Of a stretch of DNA of 64,000 nt, positions 24,920 through 36,765 are shown one piece after another. A model generated the notes under the pieces. That model saw only the letters and a list, made by a program, of their open reading frames with translations, was not told the origin of the DNA and did not search any database. A program made the position numbers and the translations under genes. This stretch comes from Salticus scenicus (taxonomy: Eukaryota > Arthropoda > Arachnida > Araneae > Salticidae): positions 247,402,731 to 247,466,730 of the forward strand of contig OZ005660.1 in the NCBI GenBank assembly GCA_963930645.1. The letters are read 5' to 3'. Position 1 is the first letter of the stretch; each line of letters opens with the position of its first letter.

Positions 24920-25950
24920 AAAAAAGGGGAAAAAATGCATTGATTTATTTCTGAATTATTATTAAGAAGGAATTCTGAATTTTTATCTAACAAACTTATT
25001 CTTAAACATTAAAAAATGTTATACTTTGTGGTCCTTTTATTTTATTTTAATAATTATTTATAACTTTAAAAATGGTTGTTGCTTACATTAAAAAAAAAAA
25101 AATAAAAATAAATAAATAATAATATTTTGTCGCATATACGATCTCCTGAGATTGTAATAAATAAAACAAAAGGATACTATGTAATCAAAAATAAAAAAAC
25201 AAAAATAAAACCAAAGGCTTAAATTTAGACATTTAGTAAAATTTACAATGATCAATTTCTTAGTTATAAAAAAATAAATAAATGAATAAATAAATATTTT
25301 TTTTTTAAACAAACTTATTCAATAATAATAATAATAATAATAATTATTTACAAAACTTTCCAATAGAAATAAAATGTTGTAACTAAAAAAAAAAAAAATC
25401 AGTAATTTTTATAATTAATGGCTTTTCTTTAAAAATATAAAACTCACCGTTAATTATCATAAATTGTAAAGTGTTTTCTTTATATTTTTAAATCAGGAAC
25501 ACAATTAACTATTTTGTTTAACGAACTGAACTAAAACTCATTAAACTTTGCTAAATTACTGGATTAATTTTTCAGTTTAAAAAAATTCTCGTAGCTATTG
25601 ACACAGAAATTCTAGCTGAGGCATAAAGTTCTAACTTCAATTATCCCAACTTTATAAATCGGAATTTTTTAAGTTATTTTTAATTACAAAAAAGAACATT
25701 TTATCAAGGAAAGTTGAATGTTTTAATTGCCTAAGGGTTTCAAATAAATTTTACGCGGCAGTAATTAATGTAATTAAAAAATGATTTCAGTGTATCTTGC
25801 TTTGCTGGATTTATTTAAATAAAAGGTTTTATATTTTCAAACGATATTTCATCGTGTCATATGAGTTAGTCATTTAAATACACCAAAAACTAGTATGTTG
25901 TGGCCCTCACAAAACTTTCTTCTACATTTTCTAATGCAAATTGACTCAGC
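24920..25950 (+). repeat. ~1-kb direct repeat, copy 2
   Basis: Partner of 21060-22070 in the same orientation, separated from it by about 3 kb that contains the 24067-24890 element. It ends in the same truncated element terminus (near 25888-25945). Confidence 0.75.
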
Positions 25951-26223
25951 ACAAATTATTTATTAATATTATTGCTCATCAAAATTATTTTCTTTGATGA
26001 ATGCAGAGGATTTTACATTGCCTTTTAACCAAAAATTTTTGATCCATTGAAGGAAAACTTTTAAATAACATTTCTATGATTAAATATGTTTTCCCCCCCC
26101 CCTTCTGTTGTTTTATCTTCTGTAAAACGCTTTATAATCCATGCCCTGCTGTAATTTACCATGCTTAATTTGGTATGGTGAAATGTGCTTGTTTCTCAAA
26201 GAAGTAAAACAGAGACACTGAGA

Positions 26224-26703
26224 CACTGAGAAAAAATTCTGTAACTGACATCTAGAATTTAAATTGTGGCACTAGAAAAAATAGTTTCATGTAATCCTTA
26301 TAAATTCTAGTCCCTTTTAAAAGCATGTTCTAGAAACTCCTATTAGAATTCTAGAGCGTTTGTCTATATTCTCCAGGGCAAAGTACTTAAAAATCTCAGC
26401 AAATAAATGAGAATAGAATAGGCGGGTTTCAACAACTATAATTTTGGTTTATCACACAATTCTAGAAAGTCAAGCGAGAATTTCTCGCAATACAAATCAT
26501 TCAGAATATTTAGAGTATTCAGAATATTGCTTCACCATCTAGAAATGTGTAGACTAGAAATTCTCCATCATTTCGTCGATTCAGCTTATTGGCTTGCGAT
26601 ATGCGCATAGCCCAGAAATCTATATTTATAGTTAAAGGATTTAGAAAATGACCACTTCTTCTATCTAGATGAAGGCGGTATTTATATTTGTTTTTTCTCA
26701 GTG
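26224..26703 (+). mobile_element. CACTGAG-end MITE, copy 2
   Basis: Starts CACTGAGAAAAAATTCTGTA and ends TTTTTTCTCAGTG. Interior motifs match the 11625-12102 copy throughout. No TA duplication is visible: the flanks read AGA and GAA, and the first 8 bases ACACTGAG are partly doubled. It lies head-to-head with the inverted copy at 26888-27400. Confidence 0.85.
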
Positions 26704-26887
26704 GAAAGTTCCCTAAATGAAATTTCAGTGACACTTGTTAAGATAAAGGGAATAATTGCAAAGCGCACATTTAAATTATCTCACCATTAATTGCGTTTTC
26801 TGTATTTATTCTGAGGAAGCACAACGGACCTTGTAAAGATGAGAATGGGGGGAAAGTCAAATGCGTCCTTATCTTAATTCTTCTATA

Positions 26888-27400
26888 CACTGAGAAATAT
26901 ATATATATATATATATATATATACAGCCTTCATCTAGAACGTTTTAGTGATCATTTTCTAAATCCCTAAACTACATATAGATTTCCGACCCTATAGATTT
27001 TCGACCAGACCCTTTAGATTTCCGAGCTATGCGTATAAAGCACGAAAATATGCTGAATAGACGAAACTATTTAGAATTTCTGGTCTATACATTTCTAGTT
27101 GGTGTAACAGTATTCTGAATATTCTGAAGCCTTTGTATTGCGAGAAATTCTTGCTTGATTTTCTGGAATTGGATCATAAACCAAGGTTATAGTTTATAAA
27201 ACTCTCTGTTGTGTACTCATTTATCTGCAGAGATTTTTAAATAAATTTGATAATATAGACAAACACTCTAGAATTCTAATTGGTGTTTCTAGAACTTGCT
27301 TGCAAAGGGGACTATAATTTATAAGGATGACATGGAACTATTTTTTTTCTAGAGCCACAATTTAGATTCTAGATGTCAGTTACAGAATTATTTCTCAATG
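26888..27400 (-). mobile_element. CACTGAG-end MITE, copy 3 (inverted)
   Basis: Same family as 11625-12102 but reversed. It is bounded by TA (26886-26887 and 27401-27402). A (TA)n microsatellite of about 26 bases has expanded just inside the left end. The right terminus has changed to CTCAATG. Confidence 0.85.
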
Positions 27401-27404
27401 TACG

Positions 27405-28745
27405 TAGATATTTTTTCATTCGTACAAATTTTCAGTTGAAGAAATAATTTAAAGTATTTCGTAATAATAAAAATACTTCAAGAATGCTGGATACTGTATT
27501 TATTAAAAAAAAAAAAAAATATGTTGGAATTCTCCTGGTAATTATTTAATCCTCTATAACGGTATTAGAGAAATTTCATTTTACTGAATAAGTGCCAAAA
27601 TGATTGAATTTAATTTTAAACGATTACATAAAATTAGAATTAAAATTCCAAACTTAATTAAACTATCTTTTACATATTCATTCTGCTGTTGGAAATTCAT
27701 AAATATCTCGGAATTAAATACTAACATATTTAGATGAAATATAAATTAGAAATTCCGCGTTTCCACGAATTCCGAATTCGGAATGTCATTTTACTTTATT
27801 TTTCTAATGAATTAAATATGGTTTCTTTCAAAAAAATTTATATGGTCATCTTTTGAAAGCGAAACTAACAATATGAATTTTACTATAATTCCATCATGTA
27901 ATACAATTACATTAAAACTTATGTTTATATTAGTAAGTAAAACATAAACAAGGAAATATTTATTGATTTAAACGTATTATTAAGTGGTTCCTGTCTTTGA
28001 ATAGATTTTTGGCGCATTTAATTTAAAGGAAAAGTAAATGTTTTATTTAAAAATATAAATTTTTATGTCATTTTTTTTTTTTCAAGTCTATGATTTAATT
28101 AAAAATTTTTACTTCCATTTCTCAACCATCATAAGAAATGGAAGCATTGTTTTTGTCAAAAATTTCGATGTCGAGTTAATTTTATTATTAACTCGATAAT
28201 TTTATTATACCCTGATTATTTTATTATTGATTTACCTGTTTTAAAGTGTCTTGATTTCAAAATAGTATTTTTTTTTTCAGGAATTAGTCTGTGTATGTGT
28301 ACGTGTGTGAGAGAGAAGGGCTACTTCCTGACAATCAGAAAAATAAACGACGAAATTTCAGATTTAGTTCAGTTCCAGTTACGATCTTTTGTTGAATATT
28401 GGAAAACCGTGCTGTAATTGGGAAGGATTGAGCGACAAAAACTGTTCCAAATAAAAGAAAGAAAATGGCATTTTTTGTGATTTTTGTTTTAAAAATGTTA
28501 CATAGTTGTATAGTCATACTTATCTTATGTTCTTTTGTATAATTATGTATTTCATTTTTTTTTTTTTTTCAGTTATAAAAAAAGTTGTTAAAATAATTCC
28601 TTTTTTTCCATTTAAATCAATTATACATCTGGTTTTATCCCATCAAAGAGGTGGCAGTCTTTTTTCAGAGGTTGAGAAAATAAACGATAATAATAACAAA
28701 ATGCATACAGATTACCACTTCATAACTCTGGAGATTGCTTCTCAC
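27405..28745. other. AT-rich spacer
   Basis: The segment 28285-28450 is less AT-biased, and its minus strand is open as part of a 60-codon frame, but I recognise no domain. The rest is AT-rich with poly-A/T tracts. Confidence 0.45.
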
Positions 28746-28749
28746 AACG

Positions 28750-29157
28750 GGAAAAAAATATGCCGCCTTTATCTAGAAGAGGTATGTAGTCATTTTCTGA
28801 ATCCTTAAACTAGAAATACAGATTTCTCAGTTATGCGCATAAGGTAAACAAATAAACTGAATAGACGAAATGATTGAGAATTTCTTGTCGATACTTTTTT
28901 AGATGGTGAAACAATATAACAAATAAACTAAATTTATAAGTTCTAAAATTCGCCTTTTGTGCTTGCGTTTATTTGCAAAGAATTTTAAATATATATGACC
29001 ACGATAATGTGGTAAAATGATCTAGAATTCTAATTGATGTTTCCTGATCTTACTAACAAACGTAACTAGAAATTATAAGGATGATATGGAACTATTTTTA
29101 CTACAGGCACAATTCATTTTCTAGGTATCAGTCACTGATTTTTTTTTTCCTTAATGT
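28750..29157 (-). mobile_element. CACTGAG-family MITE, copy 4 (diverged, inverted)
   Basis: GCCTTTATCTAGAAGAGG, CATTTTCTGAATCCTTAAAC and TAGAATTCTAATTGATGTTTC follow the same order as in 26888-27400. The ends are eroded: TCTCACAACGGGAAAAAAAT on the left and TTTTTTTCCTTAATG on the right. Confidence 0.75.
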
Positions 29158-29404
29158 AAACGTATAGAGAAGGATACTGATTGATTTTTTAGAAGAAACC
29201 TGGATCGGTTCGTTCATTTCAGTTCAAAACTTAAGGGGTCGGTTTTTCTCCACTTTCCTCTAACTATTCCTTTTTATTGTTAACATCGATTTAACATAGA
29301 ATCTAAAATTTGCGATAGATAGAACTATGACTGTTGGTAAATCGATCCACACTTTTTGCCTGTCATCATCTGCAATTGTCATATTGGTTGTATTGGTAAA
29401 GTAT

Positions 29405-29830
29405 AACATTTGTTTACATATTCACACATACATATTAATAAATTAAAATATGTTTTGATATTATTACTCATATATATATATATATATATATGTTATACAT
29501 ACATATTACTTTCAGACACGCACCTATTGTGCGTATATAATATAAACATATTCCAGAAAAACGTATTAAATGCATACATATTATGCATACAATTACATGT
29601 ACATATATTATAATACGTAGATGTATATTGAATGCAGGTGCACATTATACACATATTGCAAATACATATTACATACAGACACATAATATGCATATAGAAT
29701 GTACACATACATATTACACATGTGTACTGAACATAGATTTTCTCATTCATATAATATGCGTAAAACATATTCCACAGAGATACAAAACATACATTTTATA
29801 CACATTTTGATTATAAACACGTTGCACAGT
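29405..29830. repeat. Cryptic ACATAT/ACACAT simple repeat
   Basis: Irregular repeats of ATACATATTA, ACACAT and TGCATA dominate, with (TA)n at 29469-29492. Several overlapping frames on both strands arise because the repeat lacks stop codons; none is a gene. Confidence 0.8.
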
Positions 29831-29834
29831 TTTT

Positions 29835-30440
29835 ACATGCAATCGTGGAAATCAATATTTTTTCTTCAAAATCAATTATTCAAATTATTTTAAAACACAT
29901 TTAAAAATACAACAAAATGATTTGTAATGTTCTTGGAATACTTTCCAGCATTAGCGACTGTGATTCACTTTAAATTCAGGCTCATTTTTCCGTAACTGAT
30001 TTATTTGCATCATCTATTTAAACATGTATTTATGTTAAACATTTCAGCAAACACTATACGTCAGCCATTTTATAACGTTTTTTAATGTTTTCCAGCTGGT
30101 TGTCGATTTCCCAGTCCTTGTATTAATTTAAAATTCAAAACACATTTTAGAATTTTTTGGGTTTAAAAAGCAAGGTTTCGCAGTATAAATTTACATGAAA
30201 AAATCGTTAGATTGTCTGCAACTATTGGGAGGAAATGCTAAAAATGCTAAAAGCGCAATATTGATATTCGAAACATCTGCTCCAAAGTTGAATACCTATT
30301 TTAGTAGTCTTGATTCAAAATATTTGTTATTCAAGACATTTTTAGTTTATGGAATTCGTTAATAGTGTAGTCTATGTTTCGAATCCGTGTTTAAGCTTTC
30401 TAATGTTTTTTATACAAGAATTCATTTTTGGACATGCGTA
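29835..30440. other. AT-rich spacer
   Basis: No recognisable repeats, frames or RNA genes. Confidence 0.5.
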
Positions 30441-30451
30441 ATGTACACTTA

Positions 30452-30455
<4 letters not shown>

Positions 30456-30512
<57 letters not shown>
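30456..30512. repeat. (TA)n microsatellite
   Basis: About 55 bases of near-perfect TA followed by TGTATGTATG. Confidence 0.95.
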
Positions 30513-30523
<11 letters not shown>

Positions 30524-30807
30524 GCACTCATAAAGCATAGAGTATGATGACGTCACTTTACATGCAACAATTTATTTCGTGAATTATGTAAACGAGCAAT
30601 GATGCAGCAATATTTAATATTTTAAAAATATTAACGCGGCCATTATTATAGCGACTTAGATATAAGTTAAAAGAGCTGATGCGCTCAATATATAATAATA
30701 TATAACAAGGAAAAATTTAAATTAGAAATTTATTCATCAAGCCTGAAAGTTCATTTCAGAAAATTATGGAGTGGAAGGCTGATTTTTTATACCAACTATG
30801 TGAAAAA

Positions 30808-30879
30808 TACCAGAGCCGGGAATCGAACCCGGGCCTTCCGCTTTACGTGCAGATGCTCAAACCATCGAGCTACCCTGGC
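30808..30879 (-). tRNA. tRNA-like cloverleaf, left arm (probable SINE head)
   Basis: On the minus strand: acceptor GCCAGGG pairs with CTCTGGT (7 pairs, two G-U), linker TA, D stem GCTC/GAGC, anticodon stem TCTGC/GCGGA, T stem CCGGG/CCCGG with loop TTCGATT. The box B string GGTTCGATTCC is perfect. The anticodon position reads GTA, but the loop is ACGTAAA with C instead of the invariant U33, and no tyrosine-type intron is present. It is more likely a tRNA-derived repeat than a working tRNA gene. Confidence 0.45.
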
Positions 30880-31081
30880 TGATTACCAGCTAGGCATTTC
30901 TCACATAAAATTCGTTGGCAAAGTCACCCAGTCTGTAAACACAGGCTATATCAAGTGACATTATTAATCATGGCACAACTCCAATAGACCATGATTAATA
31001 ATGTCACTTGATACAACTGTGTTTACAGACTGGGTGACTTTGCCAACGAATGTTATGTGAGAAATGCCAAGCTGGTAATGA

Positions 31082-31153
31082 GTCAGGGTAGCTCGATGGT
31101 TTGAGCATCTGCACGTAAAGCGGAAGGCCCGGGTTCGATTCCCGGCTCTGGTA
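31082..31153 (+). tRNA. tRNA-like cloverleaf, right arm (probable SINE head)
   Basis: Inverted partner of the left-arm element with the same D, anticodon and T arms. The acceptor is weakened to GTCAGGG/CTCTGGT by an extra wobble pair. A run of five T (31155-31159) follows, which could stop RNA polymerase III. Same doubtful anticodon loop. Confidence 0.4.
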
Positions 31154-31209
31154 TTTTTCACATAGTTGGTATAAAAAATCAGCCTTCCACTCCATAATTT
31201 TCTGAAAGA

Positions 31210-31365
31210 AAAACTTTGTTTGTATGTGAAGTGTAATCTCTGAAACTACTGAACTGATTTTAAAAAAAAATAATAATAATCAAAAGCTACACTATCCCTG
31301 AATGCTATAGGCTATAATTAATTTTGATAAAATATTTTTTTAAATTCGAAATTTCAATTTTTTTA
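31210..31365 (+). mobile_element. Truncated Helitron 5' region
   Basis: GTTTGTATGTGAAGTGTAAT, AATCAAAAGCTACACTAT and CTATAGGCTATAATTAATTT align with 31545-31665 at an offset of about 335. This is therefore a second, truncated copy in tandem with the complete Helitron. Its 5' end may lie left of the palindrome near 30690, which would mean the palindrome inserted into it. Confidence 0.6.
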
Positions 31366-31371
31366 TTAAAA

Positions 31372-31430
31372 TCCCCATTGGCTACGAGTTAAAGCGTCGG
31401 GCTCCGAATCCAGAGTTTGTGAGTTGGATC
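31372..31430 (+). repeat. tRNA-derived SINE-like fragment
   Basis: GGCTACGAGTTAAAGCGTCG, then GGCTCCGAATCCAGAG and GAGTTGGATCCCC, resembles the A-box to B-box stretch of a tRNA (box B consensus GGTTCGANTCC, here GAGTTGGATCC). The fold is degraded, and no SINE tail is delimited. Confidence 0.45.
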
Positions 31431-31513
31431 CCCGTGAAGGGAAATAGTTTAAAAATGGTTTTTGTTAAAATCTAAATTATTTATTTTTCAATATGGTAAT
31501 TATTTTTTAGTCA

Positions 31514-32319
31514 TCTATTTATACTAATATATAAAGAGGAAAAGTTTATTTGTATGTGAAGAGTAATCTTTGGAACTATTGAACCGACTTATTTTTTTTT
31601 TTTTTTTAACTAATCAAAAGCTGCACTATACCTGAGCGCTATACACTATAATTTATTTTAATTAAAAAAACAATTATAAGATTTAAAAAAAAACTTTTTA
31701 TATACATGTTTGAAATTTTCTGATGAATCATAGAGCTCTTATCAGTGGGCATAAAATTTGTAAAGTGATAATGATGTCAATTTTTGTGAGATGTATAATT
31801 TAACTTTTTATAATTTTTGACGTTCAAGTTTAATTAAATGTATTTATTTTTATGTCGAAAGAAAATGAACTCTTATATTTTTTGGCAACAATTAAATTAG
31901 AGCTAATATTTTAATGGCTATTTTAACGCTATTAGGATGTTATTATTTTCATATTTTAATTTATTATAAGAAAACTAATCAAAAATTAGAAAATCGGACT
32001 TCAAAGTATTGTGTTGTCACCGGGTTCTGAGCTACTGTGAAAGTTTCAAATGCCTAGCTAGTAGGGAAGTTAGTTAAAATTCGATTGCAATATTTGTACC
32101 GGACAAACAAACAAACAAACAAACAAGAATAGAAGTTAATAAGAACATGGTAATAATAATAATAATTCAAAATTTCAGTATTTTAATTAAAAAACATATA
32201 AAAGTCATGAAAATAATTTTTTTTTTTTTATTTATAAAACGATATAAAAATCACTGATTTAAGTCTTTTAAAAAAATCAGTTAAATATAGGGATCAGCGA
32301 ATCGAGCGTAGCCTGCTAG
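31514..32319 (+). mobile_element. Non-autonomous Helitron (complete ends)
   Basis: It starts TCTATTTATACTAATATATA after an A (31513) and ends AGCCTGCTAG before a T (32320). That is the TC...CTAG form with A|T insertion expected of Helitrons. The interior includes CAAACAAACAAACAAACAAA near 32107 and GATGTCAATTTTTGTGAGAT near 31771, shared with 48737. No Rep or helicase coding is present. The subterminal hairpin before CTAG is weak. Confidence 0.75.
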
Positions 32320-32389
32320 TGATACATATTTAAAATTGAATTTTTAGCATTGATATATTCTCTGATTTATTGAACTGTACTGATATTCT

Positions 32390-32530
32390 GCTGAATAGGT
32401 TCCGTTTCGAACAGGACAATGCTCGACCATATATTAATTCGCTATTACACAAATACTTACGTTATCTTAATGTCCACTTATGTCTATTATATCTCCAATC
32501 ATAGGGTTTTATTGGACATCGTGTATAAGG
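32390..32530 (+). pseudogene. Possible Tc1/mariner transposase relic
   Basis: In one frame 32393-32502 reads through FEQDNARPY, which resembles the QDNARPH motif around the second catalytic Asp of Tc1/mariner transposases, then HKYLRYLNV. It is followed by stops and a GHRV string reminiscent of the G-RRV segment downstream. No ends are seen. It is short and decayed, and the family call rests on one motif. Confidence 0.4.
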
Positions 32531-32534
32531 GATT

Positions 32535-34183
32535 TAAATCATGTTGGAATTTATCAGTTGCTGCATTTTTGGTAGGTTCTACGACAGAGGAACATCAGTT
32601 ACTGAAAAGATTCCATTTTTATTGATTAGTTTATTGTATTACTCCTATTGATGGTATCCCATTGGTGATATCTAAATTTAATGATGAGAACATTCTTTTA
32701 ATTCACTATAGATATACTTCTGTAAAAATAAAGCATTTTCTTAACACAAATGTAGTAAAAGTTACTGTAAATGTTTACGGCTAGTTCTGTAAAAACAATT
32801 GGAAAGTGGTTATTTAAAATTGTTCTGTAAATCAGTAAGGAAAATTTCCTAGAAGATTTTTGGTGTGTATCACATGATTTATTAACCAAAACTGCATCGA
32901 TCTGGAATTTATGTGTTTTTGTAGCGCAAGGAACGTTCAAGACTTGTGAGCATACTGGTTCAATAGGCAGGGTTTTGACTTCTATGCGACTTCTTATGAG
33001 TCCAAATCCTGGGAAAAGCATGGATGTTTTCTCCTCATATGGGCAAAAATTTGTGTATTGTTATCGGTTTGATTACTGAACTTATGTGTCACGCTGTTGC
33101 TGAAGTTGTTTTTACAACAAGCTGAGAAATTACAGAAATTATGTGAGTAAAAAATACATCAAAGTAATTTTTCTGCATACCATAAAAATGCAGCAAAGTG
33201 AGCTGGCGATAATTTTTCCAGTCCATTATGCTGTAATTTTCCAAGAAAAGTTTGTACAGTTTTCTACACGTTAATGAAATGATGTTTTATCCCGATATGT
33301 TGATGTCTGCTTGTTTATTCAAACCCGACACACATGCCGAATTTCGATGTTTTAGATTTATTTTTTCTGAGAGCGTATATTTTTTTATGACAGAGTTATT
33401 TATAGTCAACTTATAAGAATCAGTCGTAAAATCTGATAATAGGCATCATAAATTCAATAGGTTATTTAAGCAAAGCCCTTGAGAGAAGGTTAAAAATTAC
33501 CTATTGCAAAAAGGAAAATTATTATTTTTTTTTCCATCTAAAGTCGCATCTTATATTGAAAATAGTCATGCATAACCCAACAGAACTAAATTTTAAAATG
33601 TTTCATTGGGAAAATGGACAAAACTGAAAATACCTTACTTTATAAAAAAATAATAATAATAATAATAATATAAGTTTCATATTTTTCTCCCAACTTATAA
33701 TTGCATTGCGTAAAATGAAGAGCTTATCGTTAAACAGATTAAAGCTGAAGAAAAAGAATTATGACGTTTTCCCCAAGTGTCCGAATCTATATTTACTGCA
33801 GCTCAAAATTGCAAACGAAAGCAAACGAACACACACGATATCCTAAGTGTCAAAGCAATGAAAGAAACTGTCACCAATGAAATTACACAGTCGATTAGCT
33901 GAAAATAAATGTATGGAAGCACAGAATACGTTGCTAATGTGTGAAAAACTTGAATTTTTACAGAACCTGGCCGTCGATTGAATCAATTATTCTGGAGAAT
34001 GATTGAGATCTTGCAGTTAAATATTTGTAGATTCCTTGCAGAGGAAAAGGGGAAAATGCAGTTATTTTTAATGAGGCAAAAACAATGTTGGAAAGGAGAA
34101 CAAGAAGGCTTATTATTATTATTATTTTATTTATTTATTTATTTTTTAATCGCTATGATATTTTAATTGTCTAATTTTTATAG

Positions 34184-34215
<32 letters not shown>

Positions 34216-34690
34216 GTAAAATACGAAAAGTAGAATGAAAGGTAGAGATGTGTTATAATTCCTGTTTTCAGATTAGAATGTTTACACTTTACTTTAAAAT
34301 TTTCCAGTGTATTAAGTTCCATCAGGAAAAGGCGATCAGCCATACCTCTAGACTACTGCTATGTATCAATTTTAGAAAAAGAAAAAATTCAACCCTTACT
34401 AGAACTATACGTGTTAAGTATATTCTTGTATGCTTTCTATTAAAATATATATATGGTATGCATTTTAAATATTTATCATTACAATTCAATCATTACAATT
34501 ATATGCATTTTTTTAAATTGTATTCAATTTCATCATACGTACCATGATATGTTTCATAACTGTTCCATCTTAAATCATATGTAATTACAATTTGTTAAAC
34601 GTAGTTATAATATCAACACTAAATAGTGATTATATATACAAAAATTATTTTTACGTGTAATATATTAAAAAAAGTATATATATTTATATA
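32535..34690. other. Unassigned AT-rich region
   Basis: Somewhat more complex sequence at 32860-33060 and 33750-34100, with small frames (32698-33021 minus, 33978-34166 plus) that lack any recognisable domain. Poly-A at 34184-34214. No RNA genes found. Confidence 0.4.
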
Positions 34691-34696
34691 ATTGTA

Positions 34697-34908
34697 CAGT
34701 CAGTAACAAAAGTGTCCGAACACTAGCAAAAATTCCTATGTAAGAAAAGTACACTTCATACGTTTTTGTTGAATAAATCCTTATCGAATCCTGTTCTTAG
34801 TTAGTGTAAGAAGAGATTCGACAAGGATTTATTTAACAAAACCGTATGAGGTGTACTTTTTTTACATAGAAATTTTTGCTAGTGCTCGGACACTTTTGTT
34901 GCCGACTG
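34697..34908. mobile_element. Tc1-type palindromic MITE, copy 2
   Basis: 212 bp, starting CAGTCAGTAACAAAAGTGTC and ending as its near complement GTTGCCGACTG. It is flanked by TA on both sides (34695-34696, 34909-34910). The arms pair almost end to end around about 34800. Same family as 19208-19417. Confidence 0.9.
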
Positions 34909-34910
34909 TA

Positions 34911-36105
34911 CGCATATTGTAATTAGATATTTGCTTTTAAAATGATAATAGAAAACCTGCCATAGCTGTTTTAGTAATTGTCATAAGTTATATTCCAATG
35001 AAATTAAGCTGTTTTTTCTAGCCTTTAAGATTTATAATACTTGTATTTATTGGTAAATAGTTGCTTAAACATTTTGTGCATAGTTAAAAAGCATTAGCTT
35101 AACAGTTTTTCTTAGTTTTGTTAATTTAATACAGTATGCACGTAATTTTAATTTATGTCACATTTATAATAAAAAATATCTTAGCATAAATTTTAATTTA
35201 AAATCATAGTTCATGTTCTAAAAGTTTAAAAATTAGTTTAGTTTAATATGCAACAATTTTAATGGAAAATTAAGTAAAAGATTTTATAGCTAAAAGATTT
35301 TAATGCTAAGATATATTTTTCAAAATGCCTTTGTTTTTAAAATTTAATACAGTTGATAGACAATATGGAAGAAACTTTTTAACGCTATGTCATATTTAAT
35401 GCGCTTTACCCCAAAGAGATGATAAAAATATATTATCTTCAAAATAATTCCTTTATATATCTTAATATTAACTCCAAAGTATTCTCAATTATGAATATTT
35501 ATTTTACATCTTAAATTTTATGTATGACATGTTATTATAATTCTTGTTATTTATTTTACATAAAACTTTGCTTGCATTAGAAAATGTTTCCTTGATTCAG
35601 ATTGTTAATATCGTATTTTATTAAAATTTCTGAGAAAATTCAAATAAATTAAAAACGTTCTTTAGAAGTAATTACTTTAGGGAATTTTATTATGAATTCT
35701 AATTATCTCTTTAAAATTTAAGTTAAACAACAGTACTAGAAAAATAAATATCACTATATGAAGCATTAATACTTAATAGCAATCATGTTATTTTAACGAA
35801 AAGTGCATTAGTTTCAAAAAGACTTTAAATTTTTAATTAATGTTGACATTCCATGGAAATGTAATTCCCAGTAGGGAAAACGAATCATTAAACCTTTCAG
35901 TTTTGCAGTAAATACTACAGCATAAATAACAGAGCGCTCCAGAAACTGCTTATATAATCGAAATTTATGTTTAATCATTGAAAATATCTAAAGAATTCTT
36001 ACGTTTTATTTAATTATTTTATAACATTTCAAATATTTTTCACTTTTTCTATTTGGTTAGTCAATGTTTCAGCATCTTTATTTTATTCAACTTATCAGCG
36101 TAATA
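34911..36105. other. AT-rich spacer
   Basis: Uniform AT-rich sequence with no recognised repeats or coding signal. Confidence 0.5.
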
Positions 36106-36207
36106 TACAGGGTGGTCCTAAACTATATATCAAAAATATAAAGGCAGGTAGAGGGGACCTAAATAAGCAGATTTCGTATAGGAATGTGTGTGCGGTAATG
36201 CCGCCTT

Positions 36208-36658
36208 CACTGAGAAAAATTTCTGTAACCGACACCTAGAATATAAATTGTGGCTCTAGAAAAAATAGTTCCGTGTCATCCTTATAAGTTCTAGTCCCCT
36301 TGGAAAGCAAGTTCTAGAAGCCCCTATTAGAACTCTAGAGAGTTTGCCTATATTCTCGAGGGCAAAGTTATTTAAAAATCTCTGCAAATAAATGAGACTA
36401 CAAGAAGCGGGTTTCAGCAATTATAATCTTGGTTTGTTACCAAATTCTAGAAAGTCAAGCGAGAATTTCTCGCAATACAAATGATTCAGAATATGTTTCC
36501 TAGAAATGTGTGCACTACAAATTCTCGATAATTTCGTCTATTCTGTTTATTGGCGTGCCTTATGCGCATAGCTCCGAAATATATATTTCTAGTTAAGATA
36601 TTTAGAAAATGGCCACTTTTTCCTTCTAGTGGAAGGCGGTATATTTTTTTTCTCAGTG
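36208..36658 (+). mobile_element. CACTGAG-end MITE, copy 5
   Basis: CACTGAGAAAAATTTCTGTA at the left and TTTTTTTTCTCAGTG at the right; the interior is as in 11625-12102. The insertion splits the left TIR arm of the 36108-38204 element. Flanking bases are TT on both sides and not TA. Confidence 0.9.
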
Positions 36659-36712
36659 TTGAGCCGGTAAAGAACGCTGATAACTACGGCTTTTAAAAGT
36701 GCTTTGCTAGCT

Positions 36713-36765
36713 GGATTCATCATTTCCTGCACGGATCTCGAGCAACATGCATCGTTTCAAGACCA
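36713..36765 (+). repeat. 53-bp target-site duplication, left copy
   Basis: GGATTCATCATTTCCTGCAC to CAAGACCA, matching 37930-37982 with a single difference (CTCGAGC versus CTCAAGC). It flanks the LINE fragment. Confidence 0.9.

Larger units (their letters stand above)
30754..31207. repeat. 454-bp near-perfect palindrome carrying tRNA-like arms
   Basis: Arms of about 219 bp (30754-30973 and 30989-31207) are near-exact inverted copies around a ~15-base loop. Each arm carries a 72-nt tRNA-like cloverleaf, then TTTTTCACATAGTTGGTATA on the outer side and GACTGGGTGACTTTGCCAAC on the inner side. Few mismatches separate the arms (for example GCCAGGG versus GTCAGGG). The frames at 30964-31195 are artefacts of the palindrome. 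Confidence 0.9.

Noticed and set aside
28335..28517. 60-codon minus-strand frame with less biased sequence
   Set aside because: It looks more coding-like than its surroundings, but no domain or splice context could be recognised.
29410..29893. Several overlapping frames on both strands
   Set aside because: Cryptic ACATAT repeat without stop codons.
30808..31153. Two functional tRNA-Tyr genes
   Set aside because: C replaces U33, the intron usual in eukaryotic tRNA-Tyr is absent, and both copies lie in a palindromic repeat.
32698..33021. 107-codon minus-strand frame
   Set aside because: No recognisable motif; codon and residue use fit random AT-rich sequence, though it is the longest frame outside repeats in this area.
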